NCBI GenBank assembly: GCA_046590885.1
Contig: JBKJTS010000064.1
Coordinates: forward strand, 1-6,753
Length of the DNA stretch: 6,753 nucleotides
Source of the DNA: Ga0077554 sp046590885
GTDB taxonomy: Bacteria > Pseudomonadota > Gammaproteobacteria > Ga0077554 > Ga007554
Reading direction: 5' to 3'
Under the pieces are notes generated by a model, which made no database searches, was not told where the DNA came from, and saw only the letters and a program-made list of their open reading frames with translations. Both the position numbers and the translations under genes were made by a program. Below, piece after piece: positions 1 to 5,256 of this stretch; the stretch's first letter is position 1; each line of letters starts with the position of its first letter.

Positions 1-758
1 TCGCCGAGAAAAACAATACCGCCCAAAGCAGCGATGACCGGTACAGAGAGTTGAATTGTCGCAGCATTCGTGGCTTTAAGCGCAGGTAATGCTGTGTACC
101 AAATGGCATACCCTAACCCTGAAGCCAGCGCACCTGATGAAACTGCTAACCAGAATCCGGTGGCATCCAGAGAGATGCTGTTCAACATTAATGCACTCAA
201 CACAACTGCGATAGGAACAGCGCGCAGAAAATTTCCAGCCGTCACCTTAGTGGGATCGCCCGCACCTTTCCCGCGCAAGGAATAGATGCCCCATGCAACC
301 CCGGCACCCAACATCAACATGGAACCAGGCAGTGGCGGTGCTGAGAGACCTGGTAGCAATAGACCGACAAGGCCCGCGAAGGCAAGGAGAAGGCCAAAGA
401 GTTGTAATTTTAGAAGACGCTCACCTGCCCAAGCCCCATAGCCGATCATCGTCGCCTGAACGGCACCAAAGAGCAGCAACGCTCCGGTTGCCGTGGGCAG
501 ACTCACATAGGCAAAAGAAAAGCCAGCGGCGTAAGAGAACAAGGCAAATGCAGACAACCAATTGCCCCGGCCACTCTGAGTCCCACCCCTCATTTGGATT
601 ACCAGCCAAAGGATAATCGCACCGGAGATAAGCCGGATTGTCGTGAAACTCGCCGCATCGATGCTGGTGTGTTTTAGCGCAATACGGCACAGCAGCGAAT
701 TACCTGCGAATGCAATCATGGCCAGCGACGTCAGGGCTATTATTCGTGTATATGACAT
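1..758 (-). CDS. DMT/EamA-family drug/metabolite transporter, C-terminus cut by window edge
   Basis: An open frame runs from an ATG at 758 to the window edge without a stop (252 complete codons), so the gene is partial at its C-terminus. The protein is almost entirely hydrophobic helices. Residues 1-20 form the first helix, there are paired helices around 40-55 and 68-87, and a second half begins near residue 145. This fits the EamA fold, two repeats of five helices, about 280-300 residues when complete. Typical DMT-type stretches are visible: LPTATGALLLFGAVQA near 88-102, GVAWGIYSLRGKG near 153-165, and GLGYAIWYTALPALKATNAA near 214-233. The family exports or imports small metabolites across the inner membrane; the substrate cannot be read from sequence. 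The ATG lies 30 bases after the R' box of the attC at 788-852, the usual position for a cassette-borne gene, so it is probably the third cassette of the array. No strong Shine-Dalgarno sequence precedes it. Confidence 0.9.
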   Translation of the reverse strand, partial: MSYTRIIALTSLAMIAFAGNSLLCRIALKHTSIDAASFTTIRLISGAIILWLVIQMRGGTQSGRGNWLSAFALFSYAAGFSFAYVSLPTATGALLLFGAVQATMIGYGAWAGERLLKLQLFGLLLAFAGLVGLLLPGLSAPPLPGSMLMLGAGVAWGIYSLRGKGAGDPTKVTAGNFLRAVPIAVVLSALMLNSISLDATGFWLAVSSGALASGLGYAIWYTALPALKATNAATIQLSVPVIAALGGIVFLG

Positions 759-787
759 TTCATTACTTACAGGCAGTACGCTATAGT

Positions 788-852
788 GCCCAACGTAAAG
801 TTAAGGGGCTCGCCGGCTTCTGGGCGAGTCCCCCTTGAACGCAGGATTAGGT
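788..852 (-). other. Integron attC recombination site (attC-B)
   Basis: Read on the minus strand, the 65-bp site starts with an R''-like box ACCTAAT (852-846) and ends with a perfect R' box GTTGGGC (794-788, consensus GTTRRRY). Between them are L boxes of the class-1-cassette type, GTTCAAG and CTTAAC, which pair leaving one extrahelical C. The hairpin stem continues with GGGGG/CCCC and CTCGCC/GGCGAG. The orientation matches the minus-strand genes. The site follows the 135-residue gene, whose TAA stop (849-847) overlaps the R'' box, as is common at cassette ends. R'' is irregular: compared with the other attC in this window it has one extra base, so it does not match RYYYAAC. R' is the strand-exchange box and is intact. 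Confidence 0.88.
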
Positions 853-1254
853 CGACTGTCGGAGCACTGTGCTGTACTCGCAATTGTTAGCAGACTTAAT
901 TTGACTTTTTGACATTGATTTGTTCCCGATGACGCTAACAATAGGGACAAACATGATCATTGTGCGCTTATCTTTGGTGTTCCACCCGTAAACTACAAAA
1001 TCTTTATCAGCAAGGAAAGCTTGACTATCGTCCGCGTGGTCTGAGGTTGGAATACTGCCATCAGGCTCCTGATTGACCGACGCGGTGAGATGAACAAGGC
1101 CTATTGAGCTTTCGACAAGCACGCGATCTGTGTGACCTTTTGAATTGATGCGGCCCTCTACAACGGAGGCAGTGTGGCCGAGCGAAACTAAGTGTTTAGC
1201 GACAATTGAGGCTAGACACTTTTTGCGCTCAAGTTTGGTTTTTCCAATAATCAT
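847..1254 (-). CDS. Cassette-encoded hypothetical protein, 135 residues
   Basis: I do not recognise the family. I place the start at 1254 (protein begins MIIGKTKLERKK) for two reasons. A GGAG Shine-Dalgarno sequence sits nine bases upstream (1267-1264). The frame also continues upstream to an ATG at 1386, but that extension would translate straight through an attC site, which is implausible. The product has a basic N-terminus (about 1-25, KTKLERKKCLASIVAKHL). Alternating hydrophobic stretches follow that look like beta strands, such as DRVLVESSIGLVHLTASV near 43-60 and DFVVYGW near 84-90. The C-terminus is polar. There is no signal peptide or membrane helix, so it is probably a cytosolic alpha/beta protein. 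It lies between two attC sites with its start 22 bases inside the boundary, so it is a complete gene cassette. Expression would depend on read-through from upstream or on its own unrecognised promoter. Confidence 0.72.
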   Translation of the reverse strand: MIIGKTKLERKKCLASIVAKHLVSLGHTASVVEGRINSKGHTDRVLVESSIGLVHLTASVNQEPDGSIPTSDHADDSQAFLADKDFVVYGWNTKDKRTMIMFVPIVSVIGNKSMSKSQIKSANNCEYSTVLRQST

Positions 1255-1263
1255 CGAGAACAG

Positions 1264-1267
1264 CTCC
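1264..1267 (-). promoter_or_regulatory. Ribosome binding site that decides the start at 1254
   Basis: GGAG on the minus strand, nine bases before the ATG at 1254. It lies just inside the cassette boundary of the attC at 1276-1337. It supports the short 135-residue form over a 179-residue form starting at 1386. Confidence 0.6.
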
Positions 1268-1275
1268 AAGCAAAG

Positions 1276-1337
1276 GCCTAACGTAAAGTTGATGGGCGCC
1301 GCGCTTTTGCGGCATCCCGCTTGAACGCAGGTTAGAT
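1276..1337 (-). other. Integron attC recombination site (attC-A)
   Basis: This is the better of the two sites. On the minus strand it begins with R'' ATCTAAC (1337-1331, a perfect RYYYAAC) and ends with R' GTTAGGC (1282-1276, a perfect GTTRRRY). It is 62 bp long, within the short 59-base-element class. The L-box region reads CTGCGTTCAAG on one side and CAACTTTAC on the other. A GCCGC/GCGGC stem closes on a six-base loop. The outer parts are nearly identical to the attC at 788-852 (shared CCTGCGTTCAAG and AACTTTACGTT), which suggests both cassettes came from one integron lineage. It lies 45 bases past the stop of the membrane-protein gene and before the 135-residue gene. Confidence 0.93.
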
Positions 1338-1382
1338 CAGAAGAACGAGTAACTGCGCCCGGTACCATGTTGGCCATTTTTG

Positions 1383-1700
1383 TCATGCGGCGGCACCATT
1401 ACGAAAAATAATAAGGCGAACAACTATACCGATAGTGAGTACAACGCAAACGGATAAAGCGCTTCCAAGTATTGCGAGGACTGGCCACCAAACGCTATCT
1501 ATGCTGTGACCAGTGGTTTTCCAAAAATAAAACGTTACCCCTGTAATGACGACCAAGGCAAGTGCCACAACAGTAACATTAAAGCGCTTCAATGCGGCGA
1601 CTTGTTCCGTGTGAGGCTGCGCACGCACAAAAAACCAAACAGCAGGAATCAGAAAAACTGCAAGAAATAGCGTAGCGATAATCAAGTATATGCCTAACAT
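1383..1700 (-). CDS. Cassette-encoded small membrane protein, 105 residues, three predicted helices
   Basis: I do not recognise the family. Three hydrophobic segments are evident: residues 1-25 (ends IPAVWFFV), 41-60 (VTVVALALVVITGVTFYFW) and about 72-98 (ending GIVVRLIIF). A basic loop, RAQPHTEQVAALKRF, lies between the first two and a short polar loop between the second and third. It is therefore an inner-membrane protein of unknown function, a common kind of integron cassette product. The TGA stop at 1385-1383 is followed 45 bases later by its own attC (1276-1337). The ATG at 1700-1698 is odd: its G is the first base of the GTTAGGC recombination core, so the start codon spans the cassette junction and its first two bases come from the flanking DNA. 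A TTG at codon 6 (1685) would be the nearest start wholly inside the cassette. No clear Shine-Dalgarno sequence precedes the ATG. Confidence 0.75.
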   Translation of the reverse strand: MLGIYLIIATLFLAVFLIPAVWFFVRAQPHTEQVAALKRFNVTVVALALVVITGVTFYFWKTTGHSIDSVWWPVLAILGSALSVCVVLTIGIVVRLIIFRNGAAA

Positions 1701-1709
1701 AAATTAGAC
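1692..1709 (-). other. Simple recombination site at the first cassette boundary (attI-like or secondary site)
   Basis: On the minus strand this reads GTCTAAT, four bases, then GTTAGGC. It resembles the two inverted core boxes of an integron attI simple site, in which a degenerate left box faces GTTAGGC. The right box is a perfect GTTRRRY; the left box departs from RYYYAAC only in its last base. No attC L-box sequence like that of the other two sites is found upstream, so this is not the end of another ordinary attC. It may be an attI, a remnant of one, or a secondary GTT site where a cassette inserted. Confidence 0.5.
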
Positions 1710-1746
1710 ACCCTAATTGGCGTCTTTCTTTGCGCCAGTTTGGTGT
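1708..1746. repeat. Imperfect hairpin next to the cassette boundary
   Basis: AATTGGCG (1715-1722) pairs with CGCCAGTT (1733-1740) with one wobble, around a ten-base loop. After a small asymmetric bulge, ACACC (1708-1712) pairs with GGTGT (1742-1746). That gives about 13 pairs with unpaired bases on one side. No T-run follows on either strand, so it does not look like an intrinsic terminator. Its position just outside the first cassette suggests part of the attachment region or a degenerate attC-like structure. Confidence 0.45.
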
Positions 1747-2024
1747 ATAATTATTATCCTGTCAATGATGTCCCATGACTTGCCTCAGGAATAATTTCTT
1801 ATGCGGCTTAATCCATCCTGGGTTCTATACCCTTTATCAGATGTGAATCAGGAGGAGCCTTGGGTAGCCCAGCCCCAGTAGCTGTAAAACAGGGCCAGTC
1901 TTGCGTAATTGTATTATTTATATTATCCAACCACTGTCATCTTAAATTTAAGATAATACAATTACGCAAGACTGCCTCCGTTGCGCTGTTGCTTCAGTGA
2001 TTCGTGCGCATCCCAGTAATTCCC
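1747..2024. other. Gene-free stretch between the cassette array and the 644-residue gene
   Basis: I find no credible gene on either strand. An AT-rich run at 1745-1758 borders the hairpin next to the array. A large inverted repeat sits at 1896-1974, and a short TGGG/CCCA palindrome at 1861-1871. A 26-codon plus-strand frame (1801-1881) exists but has no recognisable product. No integrase fragment could be identified by eye. Confidence 0.5.
1896..1974. repeat. Perfect 22-bp inverted repeat spanning 79 bp, MITE-like or hairpin element
   Basis: The arms are 1896-1917 (begins CAGTCTTGCG) and 1953-1974 (ends CGCAAGACTG); all 22 positions are complementary. The 35-base centre is AT-rich and contains a perfect 12-bp palindrome CTTAAATTTAAG at 1941-1952. 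A TATTATC at 1921-1927 could also pair with GATAATA at 1952-1958. The element lies about 50 bases after the stop of the 644-residue gene. It could be a small non-autonomous mobile element, or a long hairpin that ends transcription or protects the 3' end of the message. A T-run does not directly follow on the minus strand, so a classical intrinsic terminator is unlikely. No target-site duplication was seen. Confidence 0.8.
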
Positions 2025-3959
2025 TCAAAACCCAAACATATGATCCAGGCTGAATGCCTTTTCCCCATTAATCAGGCCGTGGTAACCAAATAAACGGCAG
2101 GTGGCGTCGCGGATCATGACATATGCGCCTTCGCTGCCGGCGCGTTGGCGGGATTCGGCGTCAAACATTTCGTTGTAGCGCCACAGCAGTGAGCCGTTGC
2201 AGGCGATGGCAATGCTGCGCTGTGCGATTTCTTTGCCGTGCTTGTCGTGCAGTATTAATGTGGTGGTGGAGTGCGGATGCCAGGTGAGTGATGAGGGGTA
2301 AATCAAATGGCATAAGGTGTCGAGCGCCGCCGTTTCCCCCGTCTCGCCGAGGCGTAAGAAGAGACGCGTGCTGAGGCCGGGTGGGGCTCCGGCGTAGGAT
2401 TGTGGTTCGTCTTTGTAGGTTATGGGGATGTTGTAGATGTGGGCGCCAAAGCTGGTTTCGGCGCAGTGGCCGCTGGCTTTGTGTTCGTAGCGGAACAGGC
2501 CGTGCAGCCAGCCATCTGCCGTGCCGCCATCGCTGAAATCATAAGTTAATATTGCATGGCCATAACCACTCGAGAAGATACCACCAACGTTGGTGAGCAG
2601 GATTTCGAGATCCACGGCGATACTTTCGTTGCGTGGAATGCGGCCGAAACGGTAGGTGGTAATTTCTTCGCCGGACGCGTCGAACAGGGTGATCGCAAGT
2701 GGCAGTTCACTTTGTCCGCGCGCCATGGGCGTGGGCATGGCGATGCTGCGCCAATGGGCGAGTGGTAATATGGGGGCGGGTAGCATGTAGCCCCTGCCGG
2801 TGAGTTTGGTGATGTCGCTCAAGCGTGGATTGGGCACTGTGTCGGTGCGCTCGACGTTGGCGTGTGCAATGCGACGGTGACCATTGGTGTTGATGATTTC
2901 ATAGCGTGGTCGCACAAAATATTTTCCGGCATGCACTTCAAGTTGTTCGGGCCAGCGTGCCTTGGGTAACAGGCGGGCGACATCCAGGGCATGAGTGGCA
3001 AACGGCGGAATTTCTGCATCGGTGAACCAGGCGACATCGTCTGAGCCCATTTTGTTTATGCCGACGCCGCCACGTGGAATGGCGACAGGTGTGCTGTTTT
3101 GAATCCACAATATGACACGCTCATCGGCTTGCGGCGCGGGCAAGCCGGCGTAAAAATCGGCGGGCCAGGCATTGGCGTCGTGGGTGCAGGACAATACGTT
3201 ATCCGTGTCTCCGTAGGTATCGAGCGCGTATTTTACGATGTCGTGACCTGCCACATGCTGTGCATGAATGAACAGCGAGCCGGTGAATTCCGGCAAGCTG
3301 AAACGTGCGCGGATTTCTTTGCTGTCGATGCGATAGGTGCTGGCGGTTTGAGGCAAGGTTTGCTGCCATTGCGCCAGTGTCTTGCCGTGTTGATCAAACA
3401 AACTGAGCCACAATACCACGGGCGCTTTTGCGCCATAGCCGTGCCAGTAGTTGCAGGAAGAAACGGTGGTGTGCAGGCCGTTCGCATCGCGGAACAGCGC
3501 GAAGTTGGTGGCAAAATTAAGGGTGTTGAGATAATTGCGTGGATTGGTGAGCATCTCGCTGGGCAGGCGCATGTCATCCAGCGTAATGACGTTGACGCCG
3601 TGCGGGATCAGATGGCGAATTTGTGTGAGCAGGCGTTCGGCGTCGAACGCGGCAACGAACAGGGTTGTTGCGCTGCACGCGTGCAATTCAGTCACCAGTT
3701 GTGTAACCCGCCCTAGCATGGGGCGCTCCAGCGATTCAATGCGCTGCACGTAGATGTGTTTAATATCCCAGGTGCCGATGTCGTACAGCTCGGCCATGTT
3801 GGCGAGGATATCACGCGGATCATAAATGGCGACGGCGCCAGCAGCGGCTATCTTGCTGATCAGTGCCTTGGCTTTTTCCGCTGCCAGGGGATGCACCAGC
3901 GCCTTATACAGGCTGTTGCCGCCTTTGATGTTGCTGAAGGTATCAATTTTTAATGGCAT
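2025..3959 (-). CDS. Hypothetical protein of 644 residues with repeated beta-rich modules
   Basis: I cannot name the function. The start at 3959 is supported by AAGGA seven bases upstream. There is no signal peptide or membrane helix. Residues about 15-130 look like an alpha/beta, Rossmann-like domain (GAVAIYDPRD 41-50, TTLFVAAFDAERLL 98-111, VNVITLDD 122-129). The rest is beta-rich and seems to repeat one module. LSLFDQHGKTLAQW (185-198), ITLFDASGEEITTY (423-436) and LILHDKHGKEIAQR (568-581) align, and each is followed by a second hydrophobic strand (GSLFIHA, GHAILTY, AYVMIRD). A fourth, more diverged copy may lie at 281-355 (ILWIQNST, QLEVHAGKYFVRPRYEI). Histidines and cysteines recur after these strands (CTH 258-260, GHC 497-499, GYHG 625-628). 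It follows the ELM1-like gene on the same strand after 97 bases, so an envelope-related role is possible but rests on context only. Confidence 0.85.
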   Translation of the reverse strand: MPLKIDTFSNIKGGNSLYKALVHPLAAEKAKALISKIAAAGAVAIYDPRDILANMAELYDIGTWDIKHIYVQRIESLERPMLGRVTQLVTELHACSATTLFVAAFDAERLLTQIRHLIPHGVNVITLDDMRLPSEMLTNPRNYLNTLNFATNFALFRDANGLHTTVSSCNYWHGYGAKAPVVLWLSLFDQHGKTLAQWQQTLPQTASTYRIDSKEIRARFSLPEFTGSLFIHAQHVAGHDIVKYALDTYGDTDNVLSCTHDANAWPADFYAGLPAPQADERVILWIQNSTPVAIPRGGVGINKMGSDDVAWFTDAEIPPFATHALDVARLLPKARWPEQLEVHAGKYFVRPRYEIINTNGHRRIAHANVERTDTVPNPRLSDITKLTGRGYMLPAPILPLAHWRSIAMPTPMARGQSELPLAITLFDASGEEITTYRFGRIPRNESIAVDLEILLTNVGGIFSSGYGHAILTYDFSDGGTADGWLHGLFRYEHKASGHCAETSFGAHIYNIPITYKDEPQSYAGAPPGLSTRLFLRLGETGETAALDTLCHLIYPSSLTWHPHSTTTLILHDKHGKEIAQRSIAIACNGSLLWRYNEMFDAESRQRAGSEGAYVMIRDATCRLFGYHGLINGEKAFSLDHMFGF

Positions 3960-3966
3960 GTACGAA

Positions 3967-3971
3967 TCCTT
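3967..3971 (-). promoter_or_regulatory. Ribosome binding site for the 644-residue protein
   Basis: AAGGA on the minus strand, seven bases before the ATG at 3959. It is the clearest Shine-Dalgarno sequence among the genes of the right-hand cluster, and it fixes that start. Confidence 0.65.
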
Positions 3972-3985
3972 AAATAACCCATGTG

Positions 3986-4021
3986 AGATCTTCCAGGATT
4001 CCTCGTTACACTCGGAATGAC
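3986..4021 (-). repeat. Dispersed repeat, GTCATTCCGA variant
   Basis: Read on the minus strand it begins GTCATTCCGAGTGTAACGAG and continues GAATCC. It aligns base for base with the starts of the repeats at 5112-5219 and 6689-6715 (pattern GTCATTYCGA, variable six to eight bases, RAGRAATC). It fills much of the 97-base gap between the ELM1-like gene and the 644-residue gene. It is probably a short, non-coding, genome-wide repeat. Confidence 0.6.
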
Positions 4022-4056
4022 ATAACCAGGGAGATCAGTGCGCGCCCCGTTTGTTA

Positions 4057-5085
4057 TTATAACCTGACACGCTCGCGAATGGCTTGGGCGATCATGTCTG
4101 CGGCGTTCAACGGTGGATAGCTCCAGGTATCAAATGTGCCACTGAGCGGTTTGGCGTAGCCTAGGTCATACAGTCGCTGGTGTAGATGTTTGTGTTTGGG
4201 CGCAGTGTTATCAGACGGTGCGAAGATGTATACGGGCCGTCCGGTGGCGCAGGCTTCGGAGCACATTGAGGTGGAATCACCGGTGACGACCATCACATCG
4301 CTCAAGCCTAAAAAAGCAAAAAATGGATTTTCTGAATTATCGCGCGTCCATAGATGTATATAAGCGGGCGGCTGGAAACTTGCTCCTGCATTTTCAGCAC
4401 TTCCGCCATCCATGGCGGGCGCATTAATTGCCGCCATGAGTGCTTCGCTTGGGGCGTCACCGGTGCGGCGGCTGGTGGTGACTAGCAGCGATCCTCCGCT
4501 GTTACGCGCCATTTGCACAAGGTGCTGACCAAGGTGCGTGGCCGCTGGTGCGTCAAATACCTGTTTACCCGCTGTCCCGCCCACCAGCACACCAATGTAG
4601 GGTCGTGGCAAATGCGCCAGCCGTTCACGCCATTGGTTTGCATCCTGAGTGAGGCGCTCTGCCGTGACACGATGCGGTGCGCCGAGGGTATGGATAATGT
4701 TGGGCTGCGGGGGCACCTGGTCGTGTTCAGGCACGGCAAGCAGATCAAGCTCACCGACTGGGCTGCCCGGCCACATAATATGCACCAAAAAGGTATGTCC
4801 GTGGTTAGCGCGTTTAATGTAACGAGCCACCGGTACTGTGCGTCGGCCAGCGGCAATTACCAGATCCGGCCAAGGGGGTGTGATGGCATCACGGTACGCA
4901 TCCTGCACCCCCAGAAAAGAAGCACCGCGTATCAGATTCGGCAATCGCCCCCAGCGGCTATATTCCAATCGTTTAATTGCAAAAGGGTGTTGCAGCGCTT
5001 CGGCCACACCGATAGCCTGGTTGGCATTGCCTGTGCGGTCATCGGCTAATACCCAGATGAGTGGTTGAAAGCTTGAATTAGGCAT
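4057..5085 (-). CDS. ELM1/GtrOC1-like putative glycosyltransferase (DUF1022, mitochondrial fission ELM1 family)
   Basis: The 342-residue protein begins PLIWVLADDRTGNANQAIGVAEAL (8-31), the N-terminal signature of the family named after plant ELM1. Further family features are LVIAAGRRTVPVARYIKR (75-92), VHIMWPG (101-107), YIGVLVGGTAGK (163-174), SLLVTTSRRTG (199-209) and VVTGDSTSMCSEACATGRPVYIF (266-288). The last resembles the sugar-nucleotide binding part of GT-B enzymes. Bacterial members are thought to act on cell-surface glycans, but no reaction has been assigned with confidence, and the older label nucleoside-diphosphate-sugar epimerase is unreliable. The gene lies 171 bases after waaA on the same strand, which agrees with an LPS or envelope role. 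Residues 224-240 are extra relative to what I expect for the family and are encoded by a palindromic repeat element. The start at 5085 has no evident Shine-Dalgarno sequence. Confidence 0.9.
   Translation of the reverse strand: MPNSSFQPLIWVLADDRTGNANQAIGVAEALQHPFAIKRLEYSRWGRLPNLIRGASFLGVQDAYRDAITPPWPDLVIAAGRRTVPVARYIKRANHGHTFLVHIMWPGSPVGELDLLAVPEHDQVPPQPNIIHTLGAPHRVTAERLTQDANQWRERLAHLPRPYIGVLVGGTAGKQVFDAPAATHLGQHLVQMARNSGGSLLVTTSRRTGDAPSEALMAAINAPAMDGGSAENAGASFQPPAYIHLWTRDNSENPFFAFLGLSDVMVVTGDSTSMCSEACATGRPVYIFAPSDNTAPKHKHLHQRLYDLGYAKPLSGTFDTWSYPPLNAADMIAQAIRERVRL
4367..4418 (-). repeat. In-frame palindromic element inside the ELM1-like gene
   Basis: The element contains a palindrome of 7-bp arms, CCGCCAT-CC-ATGGCGG (4403-4418), and ends in GGCGG (4367-4371). 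It encodes residues 224-240, AMDGGSAENAGASFQPP, between the ATSRRTG-type strand and the conserved VTGDS region. On the minus strand it shares GGATG, AAGTGCTG, GCAGGA and CAGCCGCC, in the same order, with the 51-bp units in waaA. It encodes the same number of residues (17) as one of those units. This suggests two members of one repeat family inserted into neighbouring genes. Confidence 0.6.
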
Positions 5086-5111
5086 GGTAGTCAGGTTAAT
5101 AGCTCAGACAT

Positions 5112-5219
5112 GTCATTTCGACCCCCGCGAAAGCGGGGGGAGTCCTTGTCTCGAGTCTCGAATAAAGGTGAGAGAACTTTGAGAAAGCTTGCAAGATTTC
5201 TTACTTCGTTCGAAATGAC
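5112..5219. repeat. Dispersed repeat with 10-bp terminal inverted repeats in the waaA-ELM1 gap
   Basis: GTCATTTCGA (5112-5121) is repeated in inverse as TCGAAATGAC (5210-5219), giving a 108-bp unit. Inside is a GC hairpin, CCCCCGC-GAAA-GCGGGGG (5122-5139). The first 27 bases of the minus-strand end match the repeat at 6689-6715 closely (GTCATTTCGAMCGWAG, then RAGAAATCTT). An imperfect direct repeat, CAGGTTAATA (5092-5101) and CTGGTTAATA (5223-5232), flanks it. A 63-codon minus-strand frame (5282-5091) runs through it and reads VISNEVRNLASFLK, a peptide typical of translated repeats of this type. I therefore do not call it a gene. The GC hairpin is not followed by a T-run, so it may not terminate transcription. 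Confidence 0.75.
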
Positions 5220-5256
5220 CGCCTGGTTAATAACAGCGTAGTGATAGAAGTATCCT

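Larger units (their letters stand above)
1..1698 (-). mobile_element. Integron gene-cassette array (three cassettes, no integrase in view)
   Basis: Read on the minus strand, the array is made of a boundary core GTTAGGC (1698-1692), membrane-protein gene, attC-A, 135-residue gene, attC-B, and the DMT transporter gene running off the edge. Each gene is oriented as in standard cassettes, with its attC at the 3' end and its start close to the preceding R' box. The third unit is assigned by position only, because its own attC would lie outside the window. An integron integrase is normally found next to the first cassette, usually divergent from it. From 1700 upward there is only a 324-base gene-free stretch and then unrelated same-strand genes. 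The array is therefore either an integrase-less attC cluster or has its integrase elsewhere. Confidence 0.82.

Noticed and set aside
70..616. Two plus-strand frames (70-285 and 293-616) near the left edge
   Set aside because: They lie antisense to the continuous, clearly transporter-like minus-strand frame at 1-758 and have no recognisable protein features.
1747..1765. TTGACA (1765-1760, minus strand) next to an AT-rich TATA-like run, as a promoter for the cassettes
   Set aside because: The possible -10 hexamers lie only about 9-12 bases from TTGACA, too close for a sigma70 promoter.
1801..1881. A 26-codon plus-strand frame beginning MRLNPSWVLYPL, with AGGA about 11 bases upstream
   Set aside because: It is too short to support without homology, and I see no family match.
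3099..3716. A 205-codon plus-strand frame inside the 644-residue gene
   Set aside because: It is antisense to a well-supported long gene with a good ribosome binding site, and looks like codon-bias shadowing.
4513..5049. A 178-codon plus-strand frame opposite the ELM1-like gene
   Set aside because: The minus-strand frame carries the family motifs; the opposite frame has none.
5122..5139. GC-rich hairpin with a GAAA loop, as a terminator after waaA
   Set aside because: No T-run follows on either strand, and it is an internal part of the dispersed repeat.
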